Positions 34,145-44,306 of a stretch of 64,000 nucleotides of DNA are shown one piece after another (positions within the stretch are counted from its first letter, which is position 1; each line of letters opens with the position of its first letter). The notes beneath the pieces are model-generated. The model saw only the letters and a list, made by a program, of their open reading frames with translations. It searched no databases and was not told where the DNA came from. The DNA lies in contig JAGPYM010000008.1 in the NCBI GenBank assembly GCA_020736575.1, positions 1,286,001-1,350,000 of the forward strand. Direction: 5' to 3'. Origin of the DNA: Thelonectria olida (lineage: Eukaryota > Ascomycota > Sordariomycetes > Hypocreales > Nectriaceae). Both the position numbers and the translations under genes were made by a program.

Positions 34145-35039
34145 CTAAGCCTCAGACTTGAAAGCGTCGGGGAAGCGGCGCAGGTTTCGCTCCAAGTTGC
34201 CGTGGTTGGAAAGGAACTGGACGTAAGCACCGTCGACCTTGACGCGGCCGGCAGCCTTCTTGTCGAGGTACTCCTCGCGGCGGAGAGGGGTGAAGCCCCA
34301 GTTCTTGGAGACAATGATCTTTTGGCGGCCGGGGAACTTGTACTGGGATCGGCGGAGGGCCTCGAGAGCAATGGCGCGGTCTGAGGTGAATTAGTAATGC
34401 GCCTGAGAGGTGGCAAAAAGTTCAAGAATTTGACATACTGGCATCACGAGTGCGGACGCTCATGAGAATCTGGCCAATGTTGACACGGGCGACAGTGCCG
34501 TTAGGCTTGCCCCAGGCACCTCGCATACCCGTCTGAAGACGATCGGCACCAGCGCAAGACAACATCTTGTTGATACGGACGACGTGGAAGGGGTGGGCAC
34601 GGACACGGAGGTGGAAACCCTCCTTACCGGTGTGCTTGACGAGGTACTTGTTGGCGCAAATACGGGCGGCCTCGAGGGCCTCGGAGCTCAGCTGCTCATA
34701 CTCGTTGGAGACGAGGTGAATGCAGAGAGGGAAGTCGTCGACGATCGCCTTCTTGCGGCCGAGATCGAAGATTCGGATCTTAGGGTCAGGGACACCACGG
34801 TTGAACCGAGACTTGGGATACGGCTGGAGAGAATCGAGTCAGCTTGCATGTTCCCAGCTTCATGACCCATCTCGTCAAGGTTGAAGGAAGTTCTGCCCGC
34901 GCAGGAATCCTTGCGACTGTCGTCTCCCGAAACCAGCAACATTTCCAGACAAATTCCCAAAACCTCGACCAGATCGTAGAGCGCATCAACTCACCTTGTT
35001 CTTGCAGTATCGGTAGCAACGAGCGGGACGACGAGCCAT
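34145..35039 (-). CDS. RPL10: 60S ribosomal protein L10 (uL16)
   Basis: Large-subunit protein near the peptidyl-transferase and tRNA sites; its loading is a late 60S maturation step. Three exons, 35039-34995, 34823-34439 and 34380-34145, give 221 aa, the same length as yeast Rpl10. Sequence landmarks are [48 protein letters not shown] and [21 protein letters not shown]. Intron 1 (34824-34994, 171 nt) is long for this window; intron 2 (34381-34438) is 58 nt. It is divergent from RPL30 with 343 bp between start codons, so the two are probably co-regulated. Confidence 0.98.
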
Positions 35040-35382
35040 CTTGACGGTTATTGATTGATCTTACCGTGGGTGGGTTGTATGTTGGGGGGAAGATGAATCC
35101 GACAAGAAGAATCCCGACTGCCTCTTTCTGATTAACCCACCAACTTGATTTCAAAGCAGTCTTCGGCCTTCGGCGTGGTGCTCTCGCCTAAACCGCGGGT
35201 CTTTAGGGCTCAAGGGAAATTGTATGCTGTTTGCTGATTGGTCACGCGGGCTGCAGCCCTGCCCCGCAAAGTTGCCCACTTCGCATTGCCAAAACCCCAA
35301 GGTCCACGAACTTTTTGAAGATTGAACCTCAGCATCCATCACCCAACGACAAATCGCCGTCAACGAGCACCAATCCGTCAAA
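35040..35382. promoter_or_regulatory. Shared promoter of RPL10 and RPL30
   Basis: 343 bp separate two ribosomal protein start codons facing away from each other. The segment has a TTAGGG word (35203-35208), like Tbf1-type sites found in many fungal ribosomal promoters, and an inverted CCAAT box (ATTGG, about 35234-35238). Function of either site is inferred. Confidence 0.6.
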
Positions 35383-35970
35383 ATGGCCCCCGTTAAGAAG
35401 AGCAAGAAGGATGCCAACAGCATCAACTCCAAGTTGGCGCTTGTTATGAAGTCCGGAAAGGGTACGCCGCTGATTCGAACGCAATTCATTCCCGCCATCT
35501 GCTAACGCATTTTTTTTCAGTCACTCTTGGTTACAAGTCTACCCTCAAGAGCCTCCGATCCGGCAAGGCCAAGCTCATCATCATTGCTGGTAACACTCCT
35601 CCTCTCCGCAAGAGTGAGCTCGAGTACTACAGCATGCTGTCCAAGGCTCCCATCCACCACTTCTCCGGCAACAACGTAAGTACATGTCATGTCTCTTAGC
35701 TCGTAGCCCATCTCGCAGGCTCCCTGGAAGATGGTGTGTTTTTCTTACTTCTCAGGAGTGCTTTCTCCTGGAAGCACTCCTCTAGCCCTGGAAGAAATTC
35801 TAGCGGCTTGCCCAGAGAAGAAGTCTATCAGACTTTGGAGGGTTCACTTGCTTACTTGTTTTCCTCCGCAGATTGAGCTCGGTACCGCTTGCGGTAAGCT
35901 CTTCCGTTGCTCCACCATGGCCATTCTCGACGCTGGTGACTCTGATATTCTCAGCGACCAGCAGGCTTAA
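35383..35970 (+). CDS. RPL30: 60S ribosomal protein L30 (eL30)
   Basis: eL30 is a large-subunit protein of the L7Ae/kink-turn binding family. Exons 35383-35461, 35521-35675 and 35872-35970 give 110 aa (yeast 105). Landmarks: [52 protein letters not shown] and the terminal GDSDIL. Intron 1 is 59 nt with a polypyrimidine run before the acceptor. Intron 2 is 196 nt and holds a perfect 10-bp hairpin overlapping a second possible stem. Yeast eL30 represses splicing of its own transcript by binding a kink-turn, so intronic structure here deserves attention. Confidence 0.98.
35753..35781 (+). promoter_or_regulatory. Overlapping alternative hairpins in RPL30 intron 2
   Basis: Stem B pairs 35754-35763 (AGGAGTGCTT) with 35772-35781 (AAGCACTCCT), ten perfect pairs and an 8-nt loop. 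Stem A pairs 35753-35758 (CAGGAG) with 35765-35770 (CTCCTG), six pairs. Both use the AGGAG arm, so they cannot form together. This suggests a switch, an embedded small RNA, or simple duplication of a short palindrome. Confidence 0.6.
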
Positions 35971-36489
35971 ATGGTCTAAAAGGAGTGCATTTCACGGCGT
36001 TCGGGGTAAACGGGTCTGGGGCATTTGAGGATATACCAATCAATGTGATGCGAAAAGTGACGACTTTGAGGCGTGTTCATGCGAGTCGTGAGCATGTGCT
36101 CGCTCCCCTCGGCCTATGTGTCGTGGGCTTAGCTACGACGTGTTATCCGACTCATTGGGTAACAGTCCAAGTCAATGAAACAATAAAGCTCATGACCATT
36201 GTTCCCCGACATGCTGCTCCAACATTGTCGTGACTGTCCGAACTCTACTTGTAGTATGCTTCTGTATTCATCACCTCCAAGGTTGCTCCGGCCGGATCCA
36301 ATGACATGCAGTCCATCCCAACTTACCAACATCAATAAGATCAATTAGTAGCGGCGTATGTCACTCAGCTCAGCGAGGTTGTTTTGTTGCCGCTTGATGG
36401 AGAATTCCGTTAATATGTCCCAACTCCTGTCGCTCCTCGTACATTAGTCCCTTGTTCGACCAACCTATTTACCTACTTACCTCGGTGCC
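35971..36489. other. Convergent 3' region of RPL30 and the Cys-rich protein gene
   Basis: 519 bp, probably 3' untranslated sequence of both genes. No gene is seen. Confidence 0.6.
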
Positions 36490-38132
36490 TCATCCCTTTT
36501 TCAGAACCTTCCTAACCTCCCAAACTGTGCAGCCAACTTGAATGGAAACGCCCAACAGATTGGGGCATCTATACGTCTCCTGAAGCACTTCTTCACATGT
36601 TGTTACCCTCTCCCCTGGGATGGGCGTGTCCAGCCTCATCTGCGTCTCTCCTGTCTCCAGCTTACAATTCTTCTCCCATCGAGCAACGACAACAAGCGCC
36701 GTGTCAGGCACCAATGTGTCGCTAGCGTACACAATCTTCTCCTCTCCTTCGTGCAGAGTCTGGCCAGTGACCCTCTCGCTCACAGCCCGTACCAGTTCGT
36801 CGCGTGTCTCATATGGAGTGCGTTGCGGGTAGCCCATCATACGAGAGCCATGGCATTTGGCAGCGAGCATGACTAGGTCTTCCTTTTGATCTCGAATGCG
36901 ATAGGAGAAGTGGCCGCATCTAGTTTCATAACCGGCTGACTTAGCCATATATGATGCGGCGGCTTAGAGGCAAGCATATTAGCAAGGCTAACTTTTACAA
37001 GAAGGCTTCTTTTCGAGTTCTCACCGTCTTCTTGTGTCCAGTTTTCATCGAATGAGGCTTTCAAAATGTGCATAGCTTCTGTGCATGTGGTATCGCACTG
37101 GCCTTCGTAGTACTTGGGTCGATATTTCAAGTCAACGTTTTGTTCCAGGTACAAACTCCTTCTAGGATGCAATTCCTGTCCATTGAAATCGATTGTTTTA
37201 GTCAGTGCAGAGCCAGGTTTCCATTGGGAGCAAAACCCGTCATAAAAGCTACCGCCCCCGTGTTCCCAATCCGTTTTCTTCATTGGGCTCAGTTCCTTAG
37301 AGCGAGCAGGCTCAACGTTAGGCCAGTCGTACGAGACCAGCTTGTACGATGCGTCGCCGCATGGCGTACTCAACGTGCCGTTTATGGAGAGGGTGCGGTT
37401 ATCTGGGCGGCCTGCAGCATGTTAGAAATGCGCACTTCGAGAAGCTTTGATGGGTACCGGTGACAAGGAGGGTGAGCTTACAATCAGGGCTATTGAAGAG
37501 ATCCCAAAATATCTGCTTCTCGTCCTTTTCGCAATTCACGTCTCGGCGGTTTCTCCATGACAACTCGACGTAGTCAACCTGAGGGGCTCGGGACAGCCAC
37601 CGGCGTTCAGGCTTTGAAGGATAGGTTCGCCATAGGTCTCCTAAGCCCCCCAAGTATTCGTATTGTTGAGAGAACTCGGAGACATGCCTGAAGACAATCA
37701 GTTCCTTTTTTCTCCTAATGCTTGAGCTATCAAGGCGAAGGCACTTACTCTAAGAGATGAGCTGTGTCCACTCCAGGCTCATGACGGCGAGTCGAGCAAT
37801 GCAAGGAATTAGAGGTTGGCCACGAAGGGGGCGGTATCTTGACTGCAGGAGGAACGCATTCACAGCCTCGAAATTTTCCCTATTGAATTCTGCGTGAGCC
37901 ATTGCAGTCATACTAAGGAACGAGGGGGCCTGCTTACTGCGCAAATTAGAAAATCAGCCTCATTCACAGAAGTACTGGGCTCACAGTCTCCAAGCCCGCA
38001 CACTAACACGTCTTCGTTGGGATTCGGACACGAAATCTTAGTCGCGACGAGGAAATTCTGTGCCAAGAACCAGCAACAACCGACGAAGAAGAGTATTGCG
38101 ACGACTTGCTGGGCCGGACGCCTGAACTTCAT
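36490..38132 (-). CDS. Cysteine-rich secreted or lumenal protein of unknown function, five exons
   Basis: Not a family I can name. Exons 38132-37938, 37879-37749, 37687-37482, 37411-37025 and 36962-36490 join in consistent phases to give 463 aa. All four introns are 58-70 nt with GT-AG ends (GTAAGC, GTAAGT, GTAAGC, GTGAGA). Residues of about 9-30 form a signal peptide or signal anchor after MKFRRPAQQ. About 20 cysteines are spread over the rest (for example GCECV, QCDTTC, TRCGH, YRCPN). There are two NxS/T sequons in NRTLSINGT. This fits an oxidised, glycosylated extracellular protein. Central DYVELSWRNRRDVNC and the C-terminal CEEVLQETYRCPNLLG segments look like folded domains. The many exons and lack of a recognised family suggest an accessory gene. 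Confidence 0.75.
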
Positions 38133-39224
38133 CCTGGCGTGGGGGCGGCTTGTTTGCTACTTGAGTTTGGCGCAAGAGATGGCACTGCACGTCAAGTACT
38201 GTATCACCGTTGAAGCGCAGCAAGCGCAGTAAAGGCGCCAGGCTGGTGCACTTATTTAATGCAAGTCGATGCTGATCAGAGTGAAACGGAATACGGGGGG
38301 GTTGGGTGGTGCTGCAAGGAGCTGGGAGGGAGAGCCAACAAATCCATCAGATACGGCACATGCACAGGTAGGCACATAGATAAGTTGTGTCGGGCAAAAA
38401 TAGCATGGACGCCTTGGCGGAGAATTAGTGACAAGGATGATTATCAGGAGAGGCGAGGAATCATTGCTCTTTGACCGTATTATTTATAGAATGCCTTAGA
38501 GAAGAAAAAAGAGAAGGATCACTATCCGGTGCGAAGCATATCAACGGCCCAACTGCAACGGTCCCTAAAGATGTGCAAGGCTCCTGAATAATATTCTTGC
38601 ATATGGCGGGCGGATGCAGAAAAAGCGACTCAGGTTCAATGGGTCCAAGTGGGCAACCACAACGGAAACCATGCCAAATAACGCAAGGCCAGATACAAGT
38701 GACGTCGGTCCCTCACAGGTAGGTAGGAGAGAGGAAGGGATTGTTTGATCCCCGGCCGACCGAGGAGGTGGAGGATGGTTTAAAGCAGATGGCTTCTTCC
38801 TTCTTCTCAGATCTACAATCCTTGATGCCCAGGAGACGAGAGAGTCCCTTGTTCTGTCAAAAAAACTGATTTCTCCGAGATCGACAAGCGGGGTGGCCGA
38901 TTCTATCCAATTCAATATTATCCTCAACTCTCGGTACCTCCCAAGGTAAGGTAGCTCGCCTTATCGAAGTAACGACACATTGCGCATAAAGTGAGGGATA
39001 AAGTCACAAGCCTCCTTCGTATCAAAGAGCGCGAGAAAGTGTTCAGGAGAAACTTCCTATTTGTCCGATGTGAGAGATCCGGGAAGGTGAGATGTCGACA
39101 GCCTAAGCTCCTTCCTTGCCTCTTGTTTCAATGTTTCAACCTCCTCGACCACGAACAGCGTCTATTCGTACATCATCACCATATTAACAGCTTTCCTTCC
39201 AGTATCCCGATCTATTCGTGCACC
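38133..39224. other. Divergent intergenic region
   Basis: 1.1 kb between the starts of the Cys-rich protein gene (minus) and the DUF7730-like gene (plus). The frame of the DUF7730-like gene is open upstream to an ATG at 38991, but no family resemblance is visible there. No other gene is seen. Confidence 0.55.
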
Positions 39225-40518
39225 ATGGCCTCGACGCAATCACTCGTCCAGCCTGACCTAGGCACGCTCTCTACGTTGCCGCTAGAAATCCGCCGCCTCA
39301 TATACAAGGAAGTCTGGGACCCCAAGCTGAGCATGCACTTGTACTTCCGAGGCGACCAACTTTCTGCTCTTCCTTGTCTTGGGGCACATATTGGAGACGA
39401 GACAGAAGTCGATACAAGATACCCGAGTCGAGAAGAATGCGACCTTCGCTGGGAGAAGAAACCGTCCAAGAATGATAACTTCTGGATCTCGAGACTGAGT
39501 TCTTCGTGGGGGCACCATTATCGGTGCGAAGAGGATTGGATGCCGCATCCAGACCACCCTACTTCCCGAAAGAATAAGTGCATTAGCACCTTGTTGGTCT
39601 GCGAGGGCATGTAAGTGCAGTATTCGGCCGAGTCGAGATGGGACGCAGGAAGCTGACTTGAGCCTCAGGTACCATGAGTGCATTGACTTTATCCACGAGT
39701 CTCTAGAGATCAACGTTACCGACTTGGAGACGGCCATGTACTTAGTGAGCAACGGCGACATATCGCCAAAGAGCATCGGAAATGAGCCTTGCCACACGAT
39801 GCCACTGTCAATTATTCGCTCTGTCCGAACTCTCAACCTTACATTCTTCCAGCCTCCCGAATTCTACATCGCCCTCGGCGCAGGAGACAAGATACCGGTA
39901 AATTGGGGGCCATCCACGCAGGAAATGGTGGCATTCAACTTTGGAATGGTTTCGCAAAGTCTGCTGCAGCAACAATTCGCATCCGAAGCACCCCTTTGGA
40001 GAGAGGTCTGGTCCGGCCTCACGGCTCTGCCACATCTGGTCAATGTAAACCTGTGGATGGACCATGATCAGCCTCACAGCTGGTCGTGCGTCAATGAGCG
40101 GGCGGTTCTGCAGCCGCTATGCGATGCGGAATGGGCATCGAGGGTCAATCTGAAGGTGCATCTGCCCAATCTCCGACAAGACAAGGCCACGCCAGCAGTG
40201 CATTTCACCGACATGGATTGCGACAAGAGAGAAGGCCTCCCGTTCAAGATTCGGCGGAGATATCGATGCCCTACTCGTCCAGAACGCGAATGGTGGGGTT
40301 GTTCGTATGAACCAGACATTTCTGATGAAGAAATGGTGGCTCTAGGAAACGAGTACGGAGCTGATATGACTGCCGATCGATGGACGACAATCACCATCCT
40401 TATTTCGCAGGTCGAAAACCGCTGCTATCGAGCCGTCAACATCACCAGCCGGGTGCCTCAGAAGGTGAAGACGGCGTTTCGCATGACACAAGCGCGTCTT
40501 GGATACAAGGCCGAGTAG
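39225..40518 (+). CDS. DUF7730/2EXR-like fungal protein
   Basis: Two exons, 39225-39610 and 39669-40518, joined across a 58-nt intron (GTAAGT to CAG) in phase 2, give 411 aa. The N-terminal LSTLPLEIRRLIYKEVWDP is the hallmark start of the large fungal DUF7730/2EXR group, F-box-like leaders followed by poorly conserved bodies. After it come STLLVCEGMYHECIDFIHE, with the usual pattern of a helix after the intron, and RSVRTLNLTF. The molecular role of this group is unknown. I chose the ATG at 39225 (CACCATGG, good context); the in-frame upstream ATG at 38991 would add 78 residues with no visible conservation. Confidence 0.83.
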
Positions 40519-42390
40519 CCAGACCAACCCATGTCGAGAGAGACTCGGAGATATGAGAGAAACACCCCGTACCCACAAGGTATCGGTTCTGGGCAACTCC
40601 AAGGGCCAAATGTCCAAGCATGGTGATCCTACTTTGCAATTTCGACGCAAAGAGGGGAAATGGTCATGCAGGTGGCGCATGGATCAGGACATGGTCATTA
40701 CGCTTGGAAGAGAGGCAGACGGCCGTCATGAGCCAATGACTGGACAACGGGGTGATTAACGGAGAGGCTAAACAATAAATGAAAGACGGGAGAATGGCAG
40801 GAGAAGGGTTGCGTAGAGGCGTTTGGTGTACGGAGGAGGTTGTTTCATGATGGTGGCTATCAGTTGCGAGGGGGAGAGGCGCCAGCAATAGGTAACTAGG
40901 CGCTATGTCGCAGTGTTCCCGAGACCCTGGCTAATACGGATCAGATCAGGCTGCATGATGATGATGATGATGCAATAGATTTTATAGAGTACGTATGTAC
41001 ATGGAATATACAAACACATGTGTGCAGGGATTCGGTGCTTTTGGTGCAATAATTAAACAATGGCCCTGACACGGCAAGACTACGAATGTGGATGAACGAG
41101 ACGAGTTTGGCATCACGTAGAGCGATAGTAAATGCTCCCTCTACGACCAGTCGAAGATAAGAAGGCTACCAGACCGGAGTATTTTCTCAACTGAGAGAGA
41201 GCTGGTGTTCCCTTCTCTCTTCCTTTTGGCCTTGTTGTGCCACCCATCTCCCTTGCAGCAGCTGACTCTTTGTTATTGTTGTTGTCTACTCATTTCTTCT
41301 CGTTGCTTCTGCCACTTCGCATTGCATTGCATCACATCACATTGCACTTTGTTGCAGTCATAAAGTGGACAAGTGTGGCAAGCCGGCGTAACAACACGAA
41401 CATCGCACATCGCATCTGCCGAGGGGCTATACAGAGGCTAGCCAGCAAGCACAAGACTTAATTGCCTTATAGACGGCCCTATTTCCCTCAAGCCATCGCC
41501 ATCATCATCATCCGTCATCCATCCATCATCTATCCATTTGCATAAACTCATCGTTGCGGTCGTTGCATGTTGCATCCCGCTACTGCCTGCATCTCATACA
41601 CGACATTACATCTGCAGCCACCGCGGCATCTCCACCGTCCGACATCGCCTCCCAGATCCCTTCTTTTTTTAGTTTTTGGCTTTGTCGTCTGGCTTCTTTT
41701 TCCTACGTGTTGGTTGGCCAAAGACGTGACGGGCCTCCCCGAAGGCTTATTTCTCACGTCAAGAGGGTTGAGATTCTTCTGGACCGCCCCTTTGACACTC
41801 TGCACAGCGCCACGAAAGCCACCGGCGAGTACGTACCGATTCCAATCTTGGCCCGTTTCGGACGTTGAGGCGCAGGGCCACACCACAACTTGTCTGGACT
41901 TCGTACCTTCCCCTCAAAGACAGCCCCGAATAAAGGTAAATTACAAAGTAGCTACTCCGTACTCGACCGCTTTGAACCCACCTCCAGCGCCCATTCACTC
42001 TCCTGATTCCGCCCGCCCAAAGTCACTCCAGGAGGAAGGGTACCTGCTCTTTCCGCGCTCAATGTATGTGGGCCTGCGTACCCAGTACCTGACCTCCAAG
42101 CCATTGGTATTTGTGTTCCAGCCCGGATCCATCTCCCATCTTAATCCGCCGTCACTGGGCGACAACCAACAAGACAACGACACAATCCCAGCATATTTTA
42201 CTTATTCTCGACTGATTCGACTGCTCATCTATTAGACGCCTCGTCCTCGTTTCTCTACAAAAACAACAAACTGTCATCGCATTCGTCACCCGTCTCTATT
42301 GATACCCGAACAAAGGCCGCGCCTCTCGTTGCCCGCCTTTTTCACCCCTCGACCGCTTCTGGTCACCCGCTCGTTACCTGACTTGCGACA
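40519..42390. other. Intergenic region and leader of the coiled-coil gene
   Basis: 1.9 kb without a supported gene. It holds a short ATG-triplet run at about 40955-40972, a TACTCCGTA word at about 41949 and a pyrimidine-rich leader from about 41,230 to 42,390. The leader contains open frames that lack coding signs. Confidence 0.6.
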
Positions 42391-44306
42391 ATGTCTACCG
42401 TCACCAGGAAGCCTGCGGCTGGCGGCGTTGGCCGAGTCTCCAACGCCGAATCTACCAGTTCCCCAAGCTCTTCGCCGTCGCGATCCAACTCCCGAGCCTC
42501 GACTCCTACCAGCGGCCATGCGCGCTCTCGCTCCGTTCGCACTGGCACTCCTGTCTCGGCCCGCGCTGCCGTTGCCCGCCGCGACACGGGCTTGTCTTCC
42601 CACGAGGCAGAAGCCCGCGCGGAAACCGCCGCCGCATTGGAGGATCTCCAGCAGCGTCTTGAGAAGGAGGAGAAGCTATCCCAGCAGTTCAAGCGTCAGG
42701 GCGATGTTCTCCAATCGAAGCTTGACGAGGCCGTCAAGGAATCTGCAAAGCTCGAGGAGAAGGCCCATGAGCACGAGGAACAGCTTGAGACTCTGACGAA
42801 CGAGAAGAGAGAAATCACCCGCCAGATGCGTGAGATGGAATCTATCTACGAGGCAGAGCGAAGCTCCATCCTAAAAGAGAAGGAAGAAATGTCCAACAGA
42901 GAAGAGGAGATGCAGACCGTGATACAACGACTCAAGGACAGTCTGGCCCAACGCAATAATGAAGACGAGTACCGACCGTCAAGACAGCGTATGTGCACCA
43001 ATTTGCCTTCCATGGCCTGATTCCATTGCTAACCATATCAGTCTCGTCCAATTCGTCGCCTTCCCTCGAAGGCGGTAGCTTCGCCCCTCCATCCTCGATT
43101 CAACGCAGCGACTCTCGCAACAGTTCGAAGCTCATCCTTCAGAAAGACAAGCTCATCGAATCCTTGCGACTTGAACTTGCCGAGGCCCAGATTAAGCTAG
43201 TCGAGTCTGAGAATCAAGGCGGTGGCCGGCTGCATGAGGTTGAACGACAACTCATGGAAGCCCGCATGGCCAATGCCCGTTTGATGGAGGACAACGAGAG
43301 CTACCAGCTCCTCCTGCAAGAGCGCACACTTAAGGGAGACTTTGGTCAGAACGACTTCAGTTACATGAACAACAACTCGAATCAAGATGCCCTCAATGCT
43401 CTCGAGGGCAAGACGGGAGGCAACAGCCTCGCTGATGAGCTCTCTGAAGCCACGGAGGGCGAGTCTGAGGGCGACCGTCGTATCGAGGCCGAACTCAAGT
43501 CCATGAAGGAGCAGAATAAGGCTCTTACGTTATATATTAACAAGATCATCGAGCGCCTTCTCCAGCACCAAGACTTTGAGTCGATCTTGGATCAGTCTGG
43601 CGATATGAAGTCGCCAACATCCCCGCCAGACACCAACAAGGACCTCCCTCCCCCACCAAGCGATAAACCCAATGGCCCAACGTTCCTCCAGCGAACCAAG
43701 TCCATGGTTGTTGGTCCCTCCAAGCCGAGACCAAGGCCCATGTCTGTGATGCAGCCTTCGACAAATACCGACCACACCGACCCTGATAAGGCACCTAGCA
43801 TCCCCATTGGCAACTTGACTCGATCACAGAGCACTCGCCGTTCGAGGCCGCAGAGTGACCAGTTCACAGGCGCGGCGAGCTTGGTGAGCCAGATGTACAA
43901 AGGACCCGACGGCCCTGTCTCCCCGCCTCTGGGCACTCCCCGACACTCACAGACCTTCTTTGCGCCCCCCAACATGTCAGGCAATCCCAACGCAGCCGCT
44001 CGGATTCCCAGCGGTAGCCAAGTTTCTACATCTGGAAACTTCCCCGGCATGAGAAGCGAGACGTCAAGCTTGAGCGGCGAGTCGGGAGACTTGTCGATGT
44101 CGACGCCTCCCTCGCAATCACCACCTCGCTCCCACCTTGATAAGCAGACAACTTCGTTTACTGGCGGCAAGCCTCGACCTCTCCGACTCGTTCAGGAGAA
44201 CCAGGACGCCGTCAAGGACAACAAGAGGGCGAGCTGGTACTCGGGCTGGAGCTGGGGCAAGAAGGACGAGCCGCAGCCCCAGACCAACGATCCAATCCCG
44301 GAGTAG
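42391..44306 (+). CDS. Long coiled-coil protein with Ser/Pro-rich tail
   Basis: Exons 42391-42988 and 43042-44306 join across a 53-nt intron (GTATGT to CAG, phase 1) to give 620 aa. The N-terminal 65 residues are Ser/Thr/Arg-rich. Heptad-rich coiled coil runs from about 68 to 195 (ALEDLQQRLEKEEKLSQQF and onward), again at about 215-275 (KLIESLRLELAEAQIKLVE) and near 320-345 (ALTLYINKIIERLLQ). The C-terminal half is disordered, Pro/Ser-rich and ends near WYSGWSWGKKDE. Related fungal proteins are usually listed as hypothetical or as M-protein-like coiled coils, a name based on composition only. A cytoskeletal or trafficking scaffold is plausible but unproven. Confidence 0.85.

Noticed and set aside
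34824..34994. Possible C/D-box snoRNA in RPL10 intron 1 (TGATGC near the 5' end, CTGA near the 3' end)
   Set aside because: The C-like box has a mismatch, the spacing is too long for a C/D RNA, and the CTGAC is better explained as the branch site.
38991..39224. Upstream extension of the DUF7730-like gene from ATG 38991
   Set aside because: The added segment has no visible conservation, and the ATG at 39225 has better context and the usual family start.
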